The notes under the pieces were generated by a model. It searched no databases, had not been told where the DNA came from, and saw only the letters and a list, made by a program, of their open reading frames with translations. DNA of 64,000 bases, taken from NCBI GenBank assembly GCA_035651455.1, contig DASRFR010000047.1, positions 496,001 to 560,000 on the forward strand, read 5' to 3'. Every line of letters starts with the position of its first letter. Positions within the stretch are counted from its first letter, which is position 1. Source of the stretch: DASRFR01 sp035651455 (GTDB taxonomy: Bacteria > Acidobacteriota > Terriglobia > Terriglobales > Acidobacteriaceae). Below are positions 44,813 through 52,016 of this stretch, piece by piece. Position numbers and translations under genes: made by a program.

Positions 44813-45241
44813 TTATACGCTGGTTTTTACGCACACGCGATCGAAGGCGAGTTTCAGACTAGCGGCAATCGCAGGCGCTTCGCGAGTTTCAATTTCGCTG
44901 CGAGGCATCATGAAGACGAGCTTGCTGTCGCGCAGAATGGCGATGGAAGGTGAGGACGGCGGGTACCCGGTGAAGTAGGAGCGAGCGCGATCGGTGGCTT
45001 CCTTGTCCTGTCCCGCGAATACGCTGAACATGTGATCGGGCTTGCATGGGTTCTGCAATGCCAGCCGTACGGCCGGTCGCATGCGGCCCGCGGCACATCC
45101 GCAGATCGAGTTCACCACAACCATGGTGGTGCCCTGGGAGGTGGAAATGGCATGGTCCACTTCGGCTGCGTTGCGCAATTCTCGAATGCCGAGGCGGGTT
45201 AGTTCCTCGCGCATGGGAACGAGCATGATGTCGGGATACAT
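44813..45241 (-). CDS. brxA: BrxA/BrxB-family bacilliredoxin
   Basis: 142 residues, full family length. The active site is the CGC motif (Cys47-Gly-Cys49) in VVVNSICGCAAGRMRPAV, diagnostic for YphP/YqiW-type bacilliredoxins. AGQDKEATDRARSYFTGYPP and PSSPSIAILRDSKLVFM complete the match. Bacilliredoxins remove bacillithiol from S-bacillithiolated proteins; the window also has the matching reductase YpdA at 5107-6156. A clear partner gene is not adjacent. Confidence 0.93.
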   Translation of the reverse strand: MYPDIMLVPMREELTRLGIRELRNAAEVDHAISTSQGTTMVVVNSICGCAAGRMRPAVRLALQNPCKPDHMFSVFAGQDKEATDRARSYFTGYPPSSPSIAILRDSKLVFMMPRSEIETREAPAIAASLKLAFDRVCVKTSV

Positions 45242-45299
45242 TGAATCTCCTTGAAATTCTTCAGCTTGCCTTTACCAGCCTACAACAGCCCGCCGAGGA

Positions 45300-45770
45300 T
45301 TACTGGCTGTGCTGTGGCTTCGGCGCGGCGCCCGGACCTTTTTGCACCTGCACCTTTGCGGAAATCGATCCCGAACAGTGCGCCCCGTTGACGCCGAGAT
45401 ACAGATGGCTGGGATCCATGATGCCCACCTCCCCGTCGGGAGTAGCGGGAATCGGCTTTCCATCATTATGGACCTTCATCAGCAAGATGCCTGGCCCGCT
45501 GGAGGGCAGGGGAAGAACTTCCCGCTGCTGAGTTCCCGCGGCGCGGCAGTCGATCACACCTCCGGTGACGTGCACGATCTCGCCGGGATGTAGATCGAGG
45601 CCGGTGTCGGTCCAAACCTGTGCAGCGGGAACGGTGAATGAGTAGGTTCTGCCCGAATTTGCGGAGTCTGGGTTCTGGCGGCCTGCTGCGGTTGGCGGGT
45701 TTTGGCCAACCGCGCTAAAAACGTGAAGCAAGAAAAGAAAAACACTCGACACCACGAACCTGCATCGCAT
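45300..45770 (-). CDS. Exported protein of unknown function (galactose-binding-like fold)
   Basis: 156 residues from the ATG at 45770, preceded by GAGG; a GTG at 45782 is the alternative. A signal peptide (FVVSSVFLFLLHVFSAVGQ) leads to a beta sandwich: TYSFTVPAAQVWTDTGLDLH, PGEIVHVTGGVIDCRAAGTQ, ILLMKVHNDGKPIPATPDGE, DPSHLYLGVNG. The pattern tdTGldLhpGe-V--tg resembles LecA/PA-IL-like galactose-binding domains fused to many acidobacterial exported proteins. The 3' end is Pro/Gln rich. It sits 58 bp upstream of the bacilliredoxin gene on the same strand. Confidence 0.65.
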   Translation of the reverse strand: MRCRFVVSSVFLFLLHVFSAVGQNPPTAAGRQNPDSANSGRTYSFTVPAAQVWTDTGLDLHPGEIVHVTGGVIDCRAAGTQQREVLPLPSSGPGILLMKVHNDGKPIPATPDGEVGIMDPSHLYLGVNGAHCSGSISAKVQVQKGPGAAPKPQHSQ

Positions 45771-45897
45771 ACCTAGCCTCACCCCGCTCGTCGCGGTCGC
45801 ATCGACTTATTATCGCTCAGGAATAGCACAGGAGCGCGGCGCCGCTGCGAGCTCGGATCAGGTCTGCATGCAGCGGCGAGCAGCGTGGTTCTACGAT

Positions 45898-46668
45898 TTA
45901 TTTGTCCAGATAGTACTGGACCGTGGTAACCACGCGCACCGTCTTCATGATGTTTGTATCGCCGCCGTACCCCGCGTATGCGCCCTCGCCGGCTTCGGCC
46001 GTGCCACCACCCTCGTCAGCGGGTACGATCGAAAAGACTCCCTGGTTGGCTTGCCGGATCGATCCCACCTTGCTCCCTGAATCCGCGGCAAAGCGATCAG
46101 CGGCAGCCCGGGCATTCCGTGTGGCCTCGGTAATCATGTCCGGCTTGATCGAGTTCAGCGCGGTGAACTTGTAGCTCAATCCCTGGCCAGGATTGCTGTT
46201 TAGTACGATGCCTTTTTGCAGCAATTGAATTGTTTTCTGCGCGGCAGCCGCAACCTGGTCAACACGGGCCGTTCGCACGGTAATCGGCTGTTCGACAATG
46301 TAACGTCGCGTCGCGCGATTCACGCCGCCATATTCGTTGGCTTGAGTGTCGACAACTCGAATCACGCCTAACTCGATTTCAGACGGCTGAATACCCTGCT
46401 GATCGAGAAACTGCAACACCGCTTTTTTATCGGTATCGGTCTTGGCATAGACAGAGGTCAGATCGTCGCCCGCTTCCTTGTAGCTGAGCGGCCAGATGGC
46501 AAGATCAGATTTGACCTTGCGTTCCACCAACCCTTTGACGGTGATATAACGATCGCTGAGCCGCGTAGCTTTTATCTGCGCGCCGAGAATCCAGGCGCCA
46601 ACAATCAGGCCCAGCGCGAGAAGCACACCTAAAGTAGCGACGTCGAGACGAGTAGAGGAGTTAGTCAT
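45898..46668 (-). CDS. SIMPL-domain protein
   Basis: 256 residues. A single N-terminal membrane helix (about 8-28, LGVLLALGLIVGAWILGAQI) is followed by a SIMPL/DUF541 domain: RYITVKGLVERKVKSDLAIW, FLDQQGIQPSEIELGVIRVV, SYKFTALNSIKPDMITEATR and NARAAADRFAADSGSKVGSI, ending in strands around MKTVRVVTTVQYYLDK. The domain is expected in the periplasm, anchored to the inner membrane. Family members form oligomers of uncertain function. It lies 66 bp downstream of the NtrC-type regulator gene on the same strand. Confidence 0.88.
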   Translation of the reverse strand: MTNSSTRLDVATLGVLLALGLIVGAWILGAQIKATRLSDRYITVKGLVERKVKSDLAIWPLSYKEAGDDLTSVYAKTDTDKKAVLQFLDQQGIQPSEIELGVIRVVDTQANEYGGVNRATRRYIVEQPITVRTARVDQVAAAAQKTIQLLQKGIVLNSNPGQGLSYKFTALNSIKPDMITEATRNARAAADRFAADSGSKVGSIRQANQGVFSIVPADEGGGTAEAGEGAYAGYGGDTNIMKTVRVVTTVQYYLDK

Positions 46669-46734
46669 CGAGGGTAGATTCTACAGCGGACGGGAACGGC
46701 TGGACTGCGGCGAGCCATTTCGCGCGGTATCGTT

Positions 46735-48144
46735 CTATGCGCCCGCGGAGAGTTTGTGGCTCTTAGTCTGTGCAATCCCGTACTGACGGATTTTGTAGAG
46801 CAGAGCTTTGTAGCTGATTTTCAGCAGCGCCGCAGCCTGTTTGCGGTTCCAGTTGGTTTCGTCGAGCGCCCTACTGATGGCCTCCGCTTCCGCTTCGTCT
46901 TTCGCGCTGCGTGCGACTGACTTCAATCCTCCGGCTTGTTCGGGAGGCATCTTCTCGCCATATTCGCCGAGGTTGGCGCCGTTCACGTTGTTTTTGGGAT
47001 TCAACTCAGCGATTGCCAGCTTCTCATCGCCGAGGATCAGATAACGCTTTACAAAGTTGCTCAGCTCGCGCAGGTTACCGGGCCAGGGGTAGTCCAGTAC
47101 GGCCTGCATCAGCGTTTGGGAGATGGGTAGCGCCGCGCGCGCATAGCGCTCCGACATCCGAGACATGAAGTGCTTCAGCAGAATGGGAATTTCTTCCTTG
47201 CGTTCACGCAGTGGCGGCAACTGCAGGGTAAAGGCGTTCAGGCGGTAGTACAGGTCTTCGCGGAGCCGCTTGGTGGCTAAGGCTTCAGGAATATTGATGT
47301 TGGTAGCGGCAAGGATGCGAACGTCGACCTTGATGACAGATCGGCTGCCCAGGCGCGAGAACTGCTGGTCCTGCAAAACGTGCAGTAACTTGGCCTGAAG
47401 GATCGGCGGCATTTCCCCGATTTCGTCCAGCAGGATGGTTCCCTTGTTGCACAACTCAAATTTGCCGGGCTTGGGATGCGTCGCGCCTGTGAAGGCACCA
47501 GCTTCATAGCCAAACAACTCGCTTTCCAGCAAATCGGCCGGAACCGCGGCGCAGTTCACTTTCAGGAAGGTACGGTGCGCGCGCGGAGAGAGCTTGTGAA
47601 TGAGCCGCGCCAAAACTTCTTTTCCGGTGCCGCTTTCCCCCAGCATCAGGACCGGAATATCGACGTTCGCAACCAGTGCCGCTTGCGAGCGGATTTTCCG
47701 CATCGCCGGGCTGGCAGCTACGAAGAATACGTCATCGTACAGCTCTTCTACTTCGCCTCCGTAAGTCTGGGGATTCGCACCGAGGCACTGGTTGATGACG
47801 GCATCAAGTTCGGCTTTCTGAAAAGGCTTGGTGAGGTAGTCCTGCGCGCCCAGGCGCATGGCCTGCACCACTTTCTTGGTGTCGCTGACGCAAGACAGCA
47901 TGACGACTTTCACACCGGGCTTGATCTGCCGCAGTTGCTCGAGCGTTTGCAGGCCGTCAATGCCGGGCATGAGCACGTCGAGCAGAACCAGGTCGGGCTC
48001 CAAACCCTTCTGCACGCGCTGGACGGCCTCTTCGCCCGTGGTGGCCGTTTCGACTTTGTACTCGTCCACTTCAAGCAAGGTGCGGATGTACCGGAGCATC
48101 TGCGGTTCATCGTCGACCAGCAAGATGTTCGCCATATCACTCAT
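46735..48144 (-). CDS. NtrC-family sigma-54-dependent response regulator
   Basis: 469 residues: a receiver domain (acidic DDE at 11-13, phosphoacceptor Asp56 in LVLLDVLMPG, Lys in YLTKPFQK), an AAA+ domain with Walker A GESGTGKE (169-176) and sigma-54-contacting GAFTGA (216-221), and a Fis-type helix-turn-helix at the C-terminus (NWNRKQAAALLKISYKALLY). When phosphorylated it should remodel sigma-54 RNA polymerase at -24/-12 promoters. Its start overlaps the stop of the kinase gene by 4 bp (ATGA), so the two form a two-component pair. Confidence 0.94.
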   Translation of the reverse strand: MSDMANILLVDDEPQMLRYIRTLLEVDEYKVETATTGEEAVQRVQKGLEPDLVLLDVLMPGIDGLQTLEQLRQIKPGVKVVMLSCVSDTKKVVQAMRLGAQDYLTKPFQKAELDAVINQCLGANPQTYGGEVEELYDDVFFVAASPAMRKIRSQAALVANVDIPVLMLGESGTGKEVLARLIHKLSPRAHRTFLKVNCAAVPADLLESELFGYEAGAFTGATHPKPGKFELCNKGTILLDEIGEMPPILQAKLLHVLQDQQFSRLGSRSVIKVDVRILAATNINIPEALATKRLREDLYYRLNAFTLQLPPLRERKEEIPILLKHFMSRMSERYARAALPISQTLMQAVLDYPWPGNLRELSNFVKRYLILGDEKLAIAELNPKNNVNGANLGEYGEKMPPEQAGGLKSVARSAKDEAEAEAISRALDETNWNRKQAAALLKISYKALLYKIRQYGIAQTKSHKLSAGA

Positions 48145-49076
48145 TTCGCTTGTCCTCTGCTGGCCGGATTAGCCACCGGCTTCAAGGGAATCAGGAACGA
48201 AAATTTGCAACCCGCGCCCGGTTCGCTCTCCACCCAAATTTTCCCTCCCATGCCATGCACCAGGCGGCGCGCAATGGCTAAGCCGAGTCCCATCCCATCC
48301 TGGGTTTCTCCGCTGGGGAGCCGAAAGAAATCGTCGAACACCTCCAGGTGATACTCAGGAGGAATGCCGGGCCCCGTATCCGAGACGCTGATCTTCACTG
48401 AATTCGGATTGGAAACATTCTGCCGGCGCCGATCACTTGCAACCTCGGGGGCGCTGGCACTACGGCGTTCCCACATGTACGGCTCGGCATGCAACCAGAC
48501 GGTGCCGCCGGCGGGAGTGAACTTCGAAGCGTTCTCGAGCAGGTTCGACACAATGCGCTGCACTTTGGCGAGATCAAAAATGAATGCGGGCAATTTCTCA
48601 TTGCCAAGGAAATACAGGGCCAAGCCCTTTTCCTGAAATCGCAAGGACCAAAGGCGGCATACTTCTGAAAGGCAGGCATTCATATCGCCCTGGTCGTACT
48701 TCATGCGCAGCTCGCCGGTTTCGAGCACGCTGAAGGTCAGGAAGTCCTGGATAAACTGCTGCAGGCGGTGGCCGCTGCTGGCCATGTCGTGAAGCACTGC
48801 ACGCTGGCGCTGATTCAGGGTACCCAGTTTCTCGCTCTGCAAAAGTTCAACGTAACCATTAAGTATTGCCAGTGGAGTTTTCAAATCATGAGCTGCTGAG
48901 GCGAGGGCATTCGTGGTGCGCTGAAACCGTTCCTGTAACTGCGAAAATTCCTGGAGTAGCTCACGCTGGCATGCGGGTTCAGGACAAGGCTTCCCTTCGT
49001 CGTGCTTCGGGCAGGGTAGATCGCCCTGAATTTCGGCACTAGTAGGCAGAAGCGAGTTTTCCGGTGGCATAGCCAT
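48141..49076 (-). CDS. Soluble sensor histidine kinase partner of the NtrC-type regulator
   Basis: 311 residues with no membrane segment. Residues 1-40 carry a Cys/His cluster (Cys22, His25, Cys31, Cys36 in PCPKHDEGKPCPEPACQ), which could bind a metal or act as a redox switch. A helical linker leads to HisKA with phosphoacceptor His63 (SAAHDLKTPLAIL) and a HATPase_c domain (NLLENASKFTPAGGTVWL, SDTGPGIP, GMGLGLAIARRLVHGMGGKI). The gene is translationally coupled to the regulator. A sigma-54-like -24/-12 element lies about 110 bp upstream. Confidence 0.92.
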   Translation of the reverse strand: MAMPPENSLLPTSAEIQGDLPCPKHDEGKPCPEPACQRELLQEFSQLQERFQRTTNALASAAHDLKTPLAILNGYVELLQSEKLGTLNQRQRAVLHDMASSGHRLQQFIQDFLTFSVLETGELRMKYDQGDMNACLSEVCRLWSLRFQEKGLALYFLGNEKLPAFIFDLAKVQRIVSNLLENASKFTPAGGTVWLHAEPYMWERRSASAPEVASDRRRQNVSNPNSVKISVSDTGPGIPPEYHLEVFDDFFRLPSGETQDGMGLGLAIARRLVHGMGGKIWVESEPGAGCKFSFLIPLKPVANPASRGQAK

Positions 49077-49398
49077 GGCAAGAGGCTGGTGGTTTGGCTA
49101 CGGCGAGGACAAAACGCTCCGCGGCGTACAAGATACAGGGGGATACGCAATCGTAAGTCACCCCCTGTGGGGTGTCAATGAAAAACGCAACACTGTTCCC
49201 TTCGTGTCGCAAAAACTTGCACTTCTGGGGCGATTTCCGGCAAATCCGGGCGATAACCGGAGGGTACCTAAGACTCGCCGGTAACGACCGTAAATAGCCT
49301 TGAAAAAGCTGAACCGGCACCCAGGCGTGCACTTCCGAAATTGATCCAAACGATGGGCAAGAGCTACTTAGCTGTTTGGCCCAACAGGTGCGACGGGA
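49077..49398. other. Divergent promoter region with inverted repeat, sigma-54-like site and phased CCGG motifs
   Basis: This gap separates the kinase gene (minus) from the PilZ gene (plus). On the minus strand, GGGAACAGTGTTGC (49200-49187) has GG and GC at the exact sigma-54 spacing. Upstream of it, CCGG occurs at 49237, 49246, 49257 and 49278, close to whole helical turns apart. Downstream, ACAGGGGG (49135-49142) and CCCCCTGT (49161-49168) form an 8-bp inverted repeat. These are direct sequence observations; function is inferred. Confidence 0.4.
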
Positions 49399-49800
49399 AT
49401 GTGGAAGTCTGCTTTCATAAGGCCCTCCTTGACCCGAATTGATCATCAACCCGAGCGCCGAAAATGGGTGCGCCTGCCGTTGGCTATTCCGGTATTTGTT
49501 CGAAGCCAGGACGAAGCGGGAAAGGAATTTCTGGAATTTGCCACCGCTCTGAACATCTGCGCAGGCGGAGCGCTGGTCGCGTTGCGCAGGTCGATTCCTG
49601 AGGCTTCCCAAATCATTCTTGAGATCCCGAGCGCTCCCCTGGCCACCACAGCACGCCTTCCTCGGGCCACCAAGATCTTGCGCGCCAAAGCATTACGCGT
49701 AAGCCACACCGGCGACTATCAGCTGCTGGGATTGAAATTCACCAAGCCGCTACTGAACGAAGAGCCCATGAAGCGACGGAAGCTGGCTTCCCTGGTGTGA
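49399..49800 (+). CDS. PilZ-domain protein
   Basis: 133 residues: a single PilZ domain. The N-terminal arginine motif appears as ERRKWVRLPLAIPVFV (R-x3-R type), and the second motif as ATALNICAGGALVALRR in place of the usual (D/N)xSxxG; Asn-Ile-Cys-Ala-Gly-Gly keeps N and G but has Cys in the serine position. PilZ domains bind cyclic di-GMP; the altered second motif makes binding plausible but unproven. The ATG follows GGGA. It stands between the kinase gene and the orphan sigma-54 activator gene. Confidence 0.8.
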   Translation: MWKSAFIRPSLTRIDHQPERRKWVRLPLAIPVFVRSQDEAGKEFLEFATALNICAGGALVALRRSIPEASQIILEIPSAPLATTARLPRATKILRAKALRVSHTGDYQLLGLKFTKPLLNEEPMKRRKLASLV

Positions 49801-50046
49801 AATCTTTTTCCCTCGTCTTTGCCTCGCGTACGAAATAAGGCATCTCCAGCTATCTTTCACGGCCAAAGTGGGACAGAGCTGCCATTTGTGAGGATTGATT
49901 TCGCATCCCATCGGCTAGTTGCGGAGGGTATTGGCGCCGAAAGTGGAGCGAACCGCCTGGAGCTAATTTTCATTCTGAGGAGAAACTCCCGGAACCTTGT
50001 TGGGGTTACGCATGTGTTCGCAAAATCGGCTGACCTTGGTCTTTTT
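49801..50046. other. Intergenic stretch with no convincing gene
   Basis: With the promoter elements listed next, this forms a 370-bp gap. A frame of 87 codons (49819-50082, plus) lacks a Shine-Dalgarno and a known family and ends inside the inverted repeat at 50047-50081, so it is not called. Nothing else is recognisable in this part. Confidence 0.35.
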
Positions 50047-50130
50047 CATGCTACCCTGCTGTTAGCCAAAGGGTTAGCATGATTGCTGTGCGCGAGTGAA
50101 CGCCGTGGTTCATTTGGCGCTCGGGGTGCT
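50047..50130 (+). promoter_or_regulatory. Candidate sigma-54 promoter with upstream inverted repeat
   Basis: TGGCGCTCGGGGTGCT (50115-50130) has the invariant GG and GC at exact -24/-12 spacing, plus TGGC and TGC context. Upstream, CATGCTACCCT (50047-50057) and AGGGTTAGCATG (50070-50081) form a near-perfect inverted repeat (one extra base), centred about 77 bp before the predicted start near 50141. That is the usual distance of an enhancer site for a sigma-54 activator. The downstream gene encodes such an activator. Confidence 0.6.
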
Positions 50131-50170
50131 ACTTACCGTATGAAGATCGCGTCCGGGTAGCGAGAGGGCC

Positions 50171-51250
50171 ATGAATAACTCAACTTCAGTAAGCTCCCTG
50201 ATTCAGAACATCGGCGAATTCCCCCCAGAGACCGTCATTTTCGGACACTCGGAGGCGATGCGGGCCGTCCGGGAACGACTGGATAAGATTGCGGCGGCGA
50301 ACGTCCCAGTGCTGATCCAGGGCGAAAGCGGCACAGGCAAGGACATCATTGCGCGCATGATCCACGGGATGTCCCCGTGGAAGACGGGCCCCTACGTCAA
50401 GGTAAACTGCCCCGCCATTCCGGGCACCTTGCTGGAAAGCGAACTGTTTGGGTATGAGAAAGGCGCGTTCACCGGTGCGTATGGAATGAAGCCCGGGCGG
50501 GTGGAGATGGCGCACCGCGGGACTCTGTTTCTGGATGAAATCTCCGAACTCGACTTAGCCCTGCAGTCGAAGCTGCTACAGCTCCTGCAGGATGGCCAAT
50601 TCTGCCGGATCGGCGCCCAGGAAGATAAGAAAGTGGAAGTGCGCGTGGTCTGCGCCACCAATCGCCATCTGGAAGAAGAGATCGACAACGGGACCTTTCG
50701 CCAGGACTTGTTCTACCGCATCAACGTGGTGAACTTGCAATTGCCGCCCTTGCGCGAGCGGCGTGGCGATATCGTCGACCTGGTCGCCTACTTCCTGGAG
50801 TATTACAACCGCAAGTACAACTGCCGCGCTAAACATCTCTCGACCGAGCTGATGACGCTGCTGCAGAAGTATCACTGGCCGGGAAATATCCGCGAACTGG
50901 AAAACCTGATCAAGCGCTACGTGATTCTCGGGAATGAGGACGCAATCTCCGGGGACCTGGTCGCACACGAGCAGGAGTATTTCAATCCCGACATCAATTT
51001 CGAGGGGCCGATCTCTCTGAAGAAGCTGACGCGCCAGGCGGTGCGGGAGCTCGAGCGCAAGGTTATCTTGAAGGTCCTGCAGGCCAATCACTGGAATCGC
51101 AAGAAAGCGGCGCGTGCTTTGAGCATCAGCTACCGCGCACTGCTCTACAAGATACGAGATGCGGGTTTGCCATCGAATCGCACCCCGCGTCCGCGGCCGC
51201 TCCCGGCTGAAGTTCCGGAAGTGGTTAGCAGCGAAATCGCAGCCGACTGA
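50171..51250 (+). CDS. Orphan sigma-54-dependent activator (AAA+ and Fis HTH, no receiver)
   Basis: 359 residues. A 25-residue N-terminus replaces any sensory domain. AAA+ ATPase: Walker A GESGTGKD (51-58), GAFTGA (98-103), Walker B GTLFLDEISELD, and the arginine-finger segment FRQDLFYRINVVNLQLPPLR. The C-terminal Fis-type HTH is NHWNRKKAARALSISYRALL. Lacking a receiver, it is controlled by expression, by a partner, or is constitutively active. Its HTH closely resembles that of the NtrC-type regulator at 46735-48144, so the two may share targets. GAGAGG precedes the ATG; a sigma-54 promoter candidate lies upstream. Confidence 0.93.
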   Translation: MNNSTSVSSLIQNIGEFPPETVIFGHSEAMRAVRERLDKIAAANVPVLIQGESGTGKDIIARMIHGMSPWKTGPYVKVNCPAIPGTLLESELFGYEKGAFTGAYGMKPGRVEMAHRGTLFLDEISELDLALQSKLLQLLQDGQFCRIGAQEDKKVEVRVVCATNRHLEEEIDNGTFRQDLFYRINVVNLQLPPLRERRGDIVDLVAYFLEYYNRKYNCRAKHLSTELMTLLQKYHWPGNIRELENLIKRYVILGNEDAISGDLVAHEQEYFNPDINFEGPISLKKLTRQAVRELERKVILKVLQANHWNRKKAARALSISYRALLYKIRDAGLPSNRTPRPRPLPAEVPEVVSSEIAAD

Positions 51251-51727
51251 TTCGGGCGGCGCTGAGCTCCTATTCTAGCTAGCCGGCGTTGGGCGCGGTA
51301 AATATTGCGCGACGGCGAAACTTCGTACAGCAAACCTTCTTCAGGTCTACAGATTCTCCCCCGTAGCGGGCACGCGCTTTCATTTGGGATAACGTTCAGT
51401 TGTTGTACACGCCTCTACCCAGGTGCGGCGCGGATGAGAAGCACACACCAACCTAAAGATCGAGCTCTGCGTCGCACCTCTCCTCCTCTCTTTGCGCGAA
51501 GTCCGCTAGATCCACCGCAGCCTCAGCCGACCGGCCCCGACCCCGACACGCCGGAACCGCAGATCCCACAGCCGCCACTACCTGACCCCTTGCGTACAGA
51601 CATCACGTAACTTGGCATTTCTGCCGTACACAGATCCAAAAAGGCTGGCGTCTATTGGCGCAACTGCAGGTTGGGGATTGCTGTTATGTTCACGTTATTA
51701 ACCAAATGATGCTGGGGAGGATGGACA
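51251..51727. other. Intergenic stretch with a doubtful proline-rich frame
   Basis: A 58-codon frame (51434-51610, plus) would encode a Pro/Asp-rich tail (PQPQPTGPDPDTPEPQIPQP). It has no Shine-Dalgarno, so I do not call it with confidence. The last 70 bp before 51728 must hold the promoter of the small gene; GGGGAGG at 51714-51720 is its ribosome site. No RNA element recognised. Confidence 0.35.
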
Positions 51728-51883
51728 ATGTTGGAAAGTACAGATGCTCCGCGCAACTGGCGCGACATTGCGGAAGAAGCAGCCGTCCAGAAAGATCCCA
51801 CCAAACTTCGTGATTTGATTCTGGAGCTGAAGCGCGCGCTCTCTGATGAGCTAAACGAGTTGCCTCGTACCCAAGCCGCGTAA
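51728..51883 (+). CDS. 51-residue conserved-looking small protein
   Basis: A short gene beginning MLESTDAPRNWRDIAEEAAV and continuing through KDPTKLRDLILELKRALSDE to a Gln-Ala-Ala end. GGGGAGG lies 7 bp upstream of the ATG, an ideal Shine-Dalgarno. The protein is charged and probably forms two amphipathic helices. From memory, similar 45-60-residue proteins recur in Acidobacteria, but I cannot name a family. It stands alone between the sigma-54 activator and FecR-domain genes. Confidence 0.7.
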   Translation: MLESTDAPRNWRDIAEEAAVQKDPTKLRDLILELKRALSDELNELPRTQAA

Positions 51884-52016
51884 TTGCCTTGGCTCGCGGG
51901 AGATCAGCAGAAAGCGGTCATCACTGAATAGAGAGGGTGCCGTCCATGTGACTTGAACACGTGAGCGGCGTCCCTTTGAATGCCGCCCCCGCATTCCCCG
52001 TTTAGAGCTGGTTCCT

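Noticed and set aside
49310..49330. CCGGCACCCAGGCGTGCA as a sigma-54 promoter for the PilZ gene
   Set aside because: The GG and GC dinucleotides are one base too far apart for the strict -24/-12 spacing.
49819..50082. An 87-codon plus-strand frame upstream of the sigma-54 activator
   Set aside because: No Shine-Dalgarno or recognisable motif, and it ends within the inverted repeat that better explains the region.
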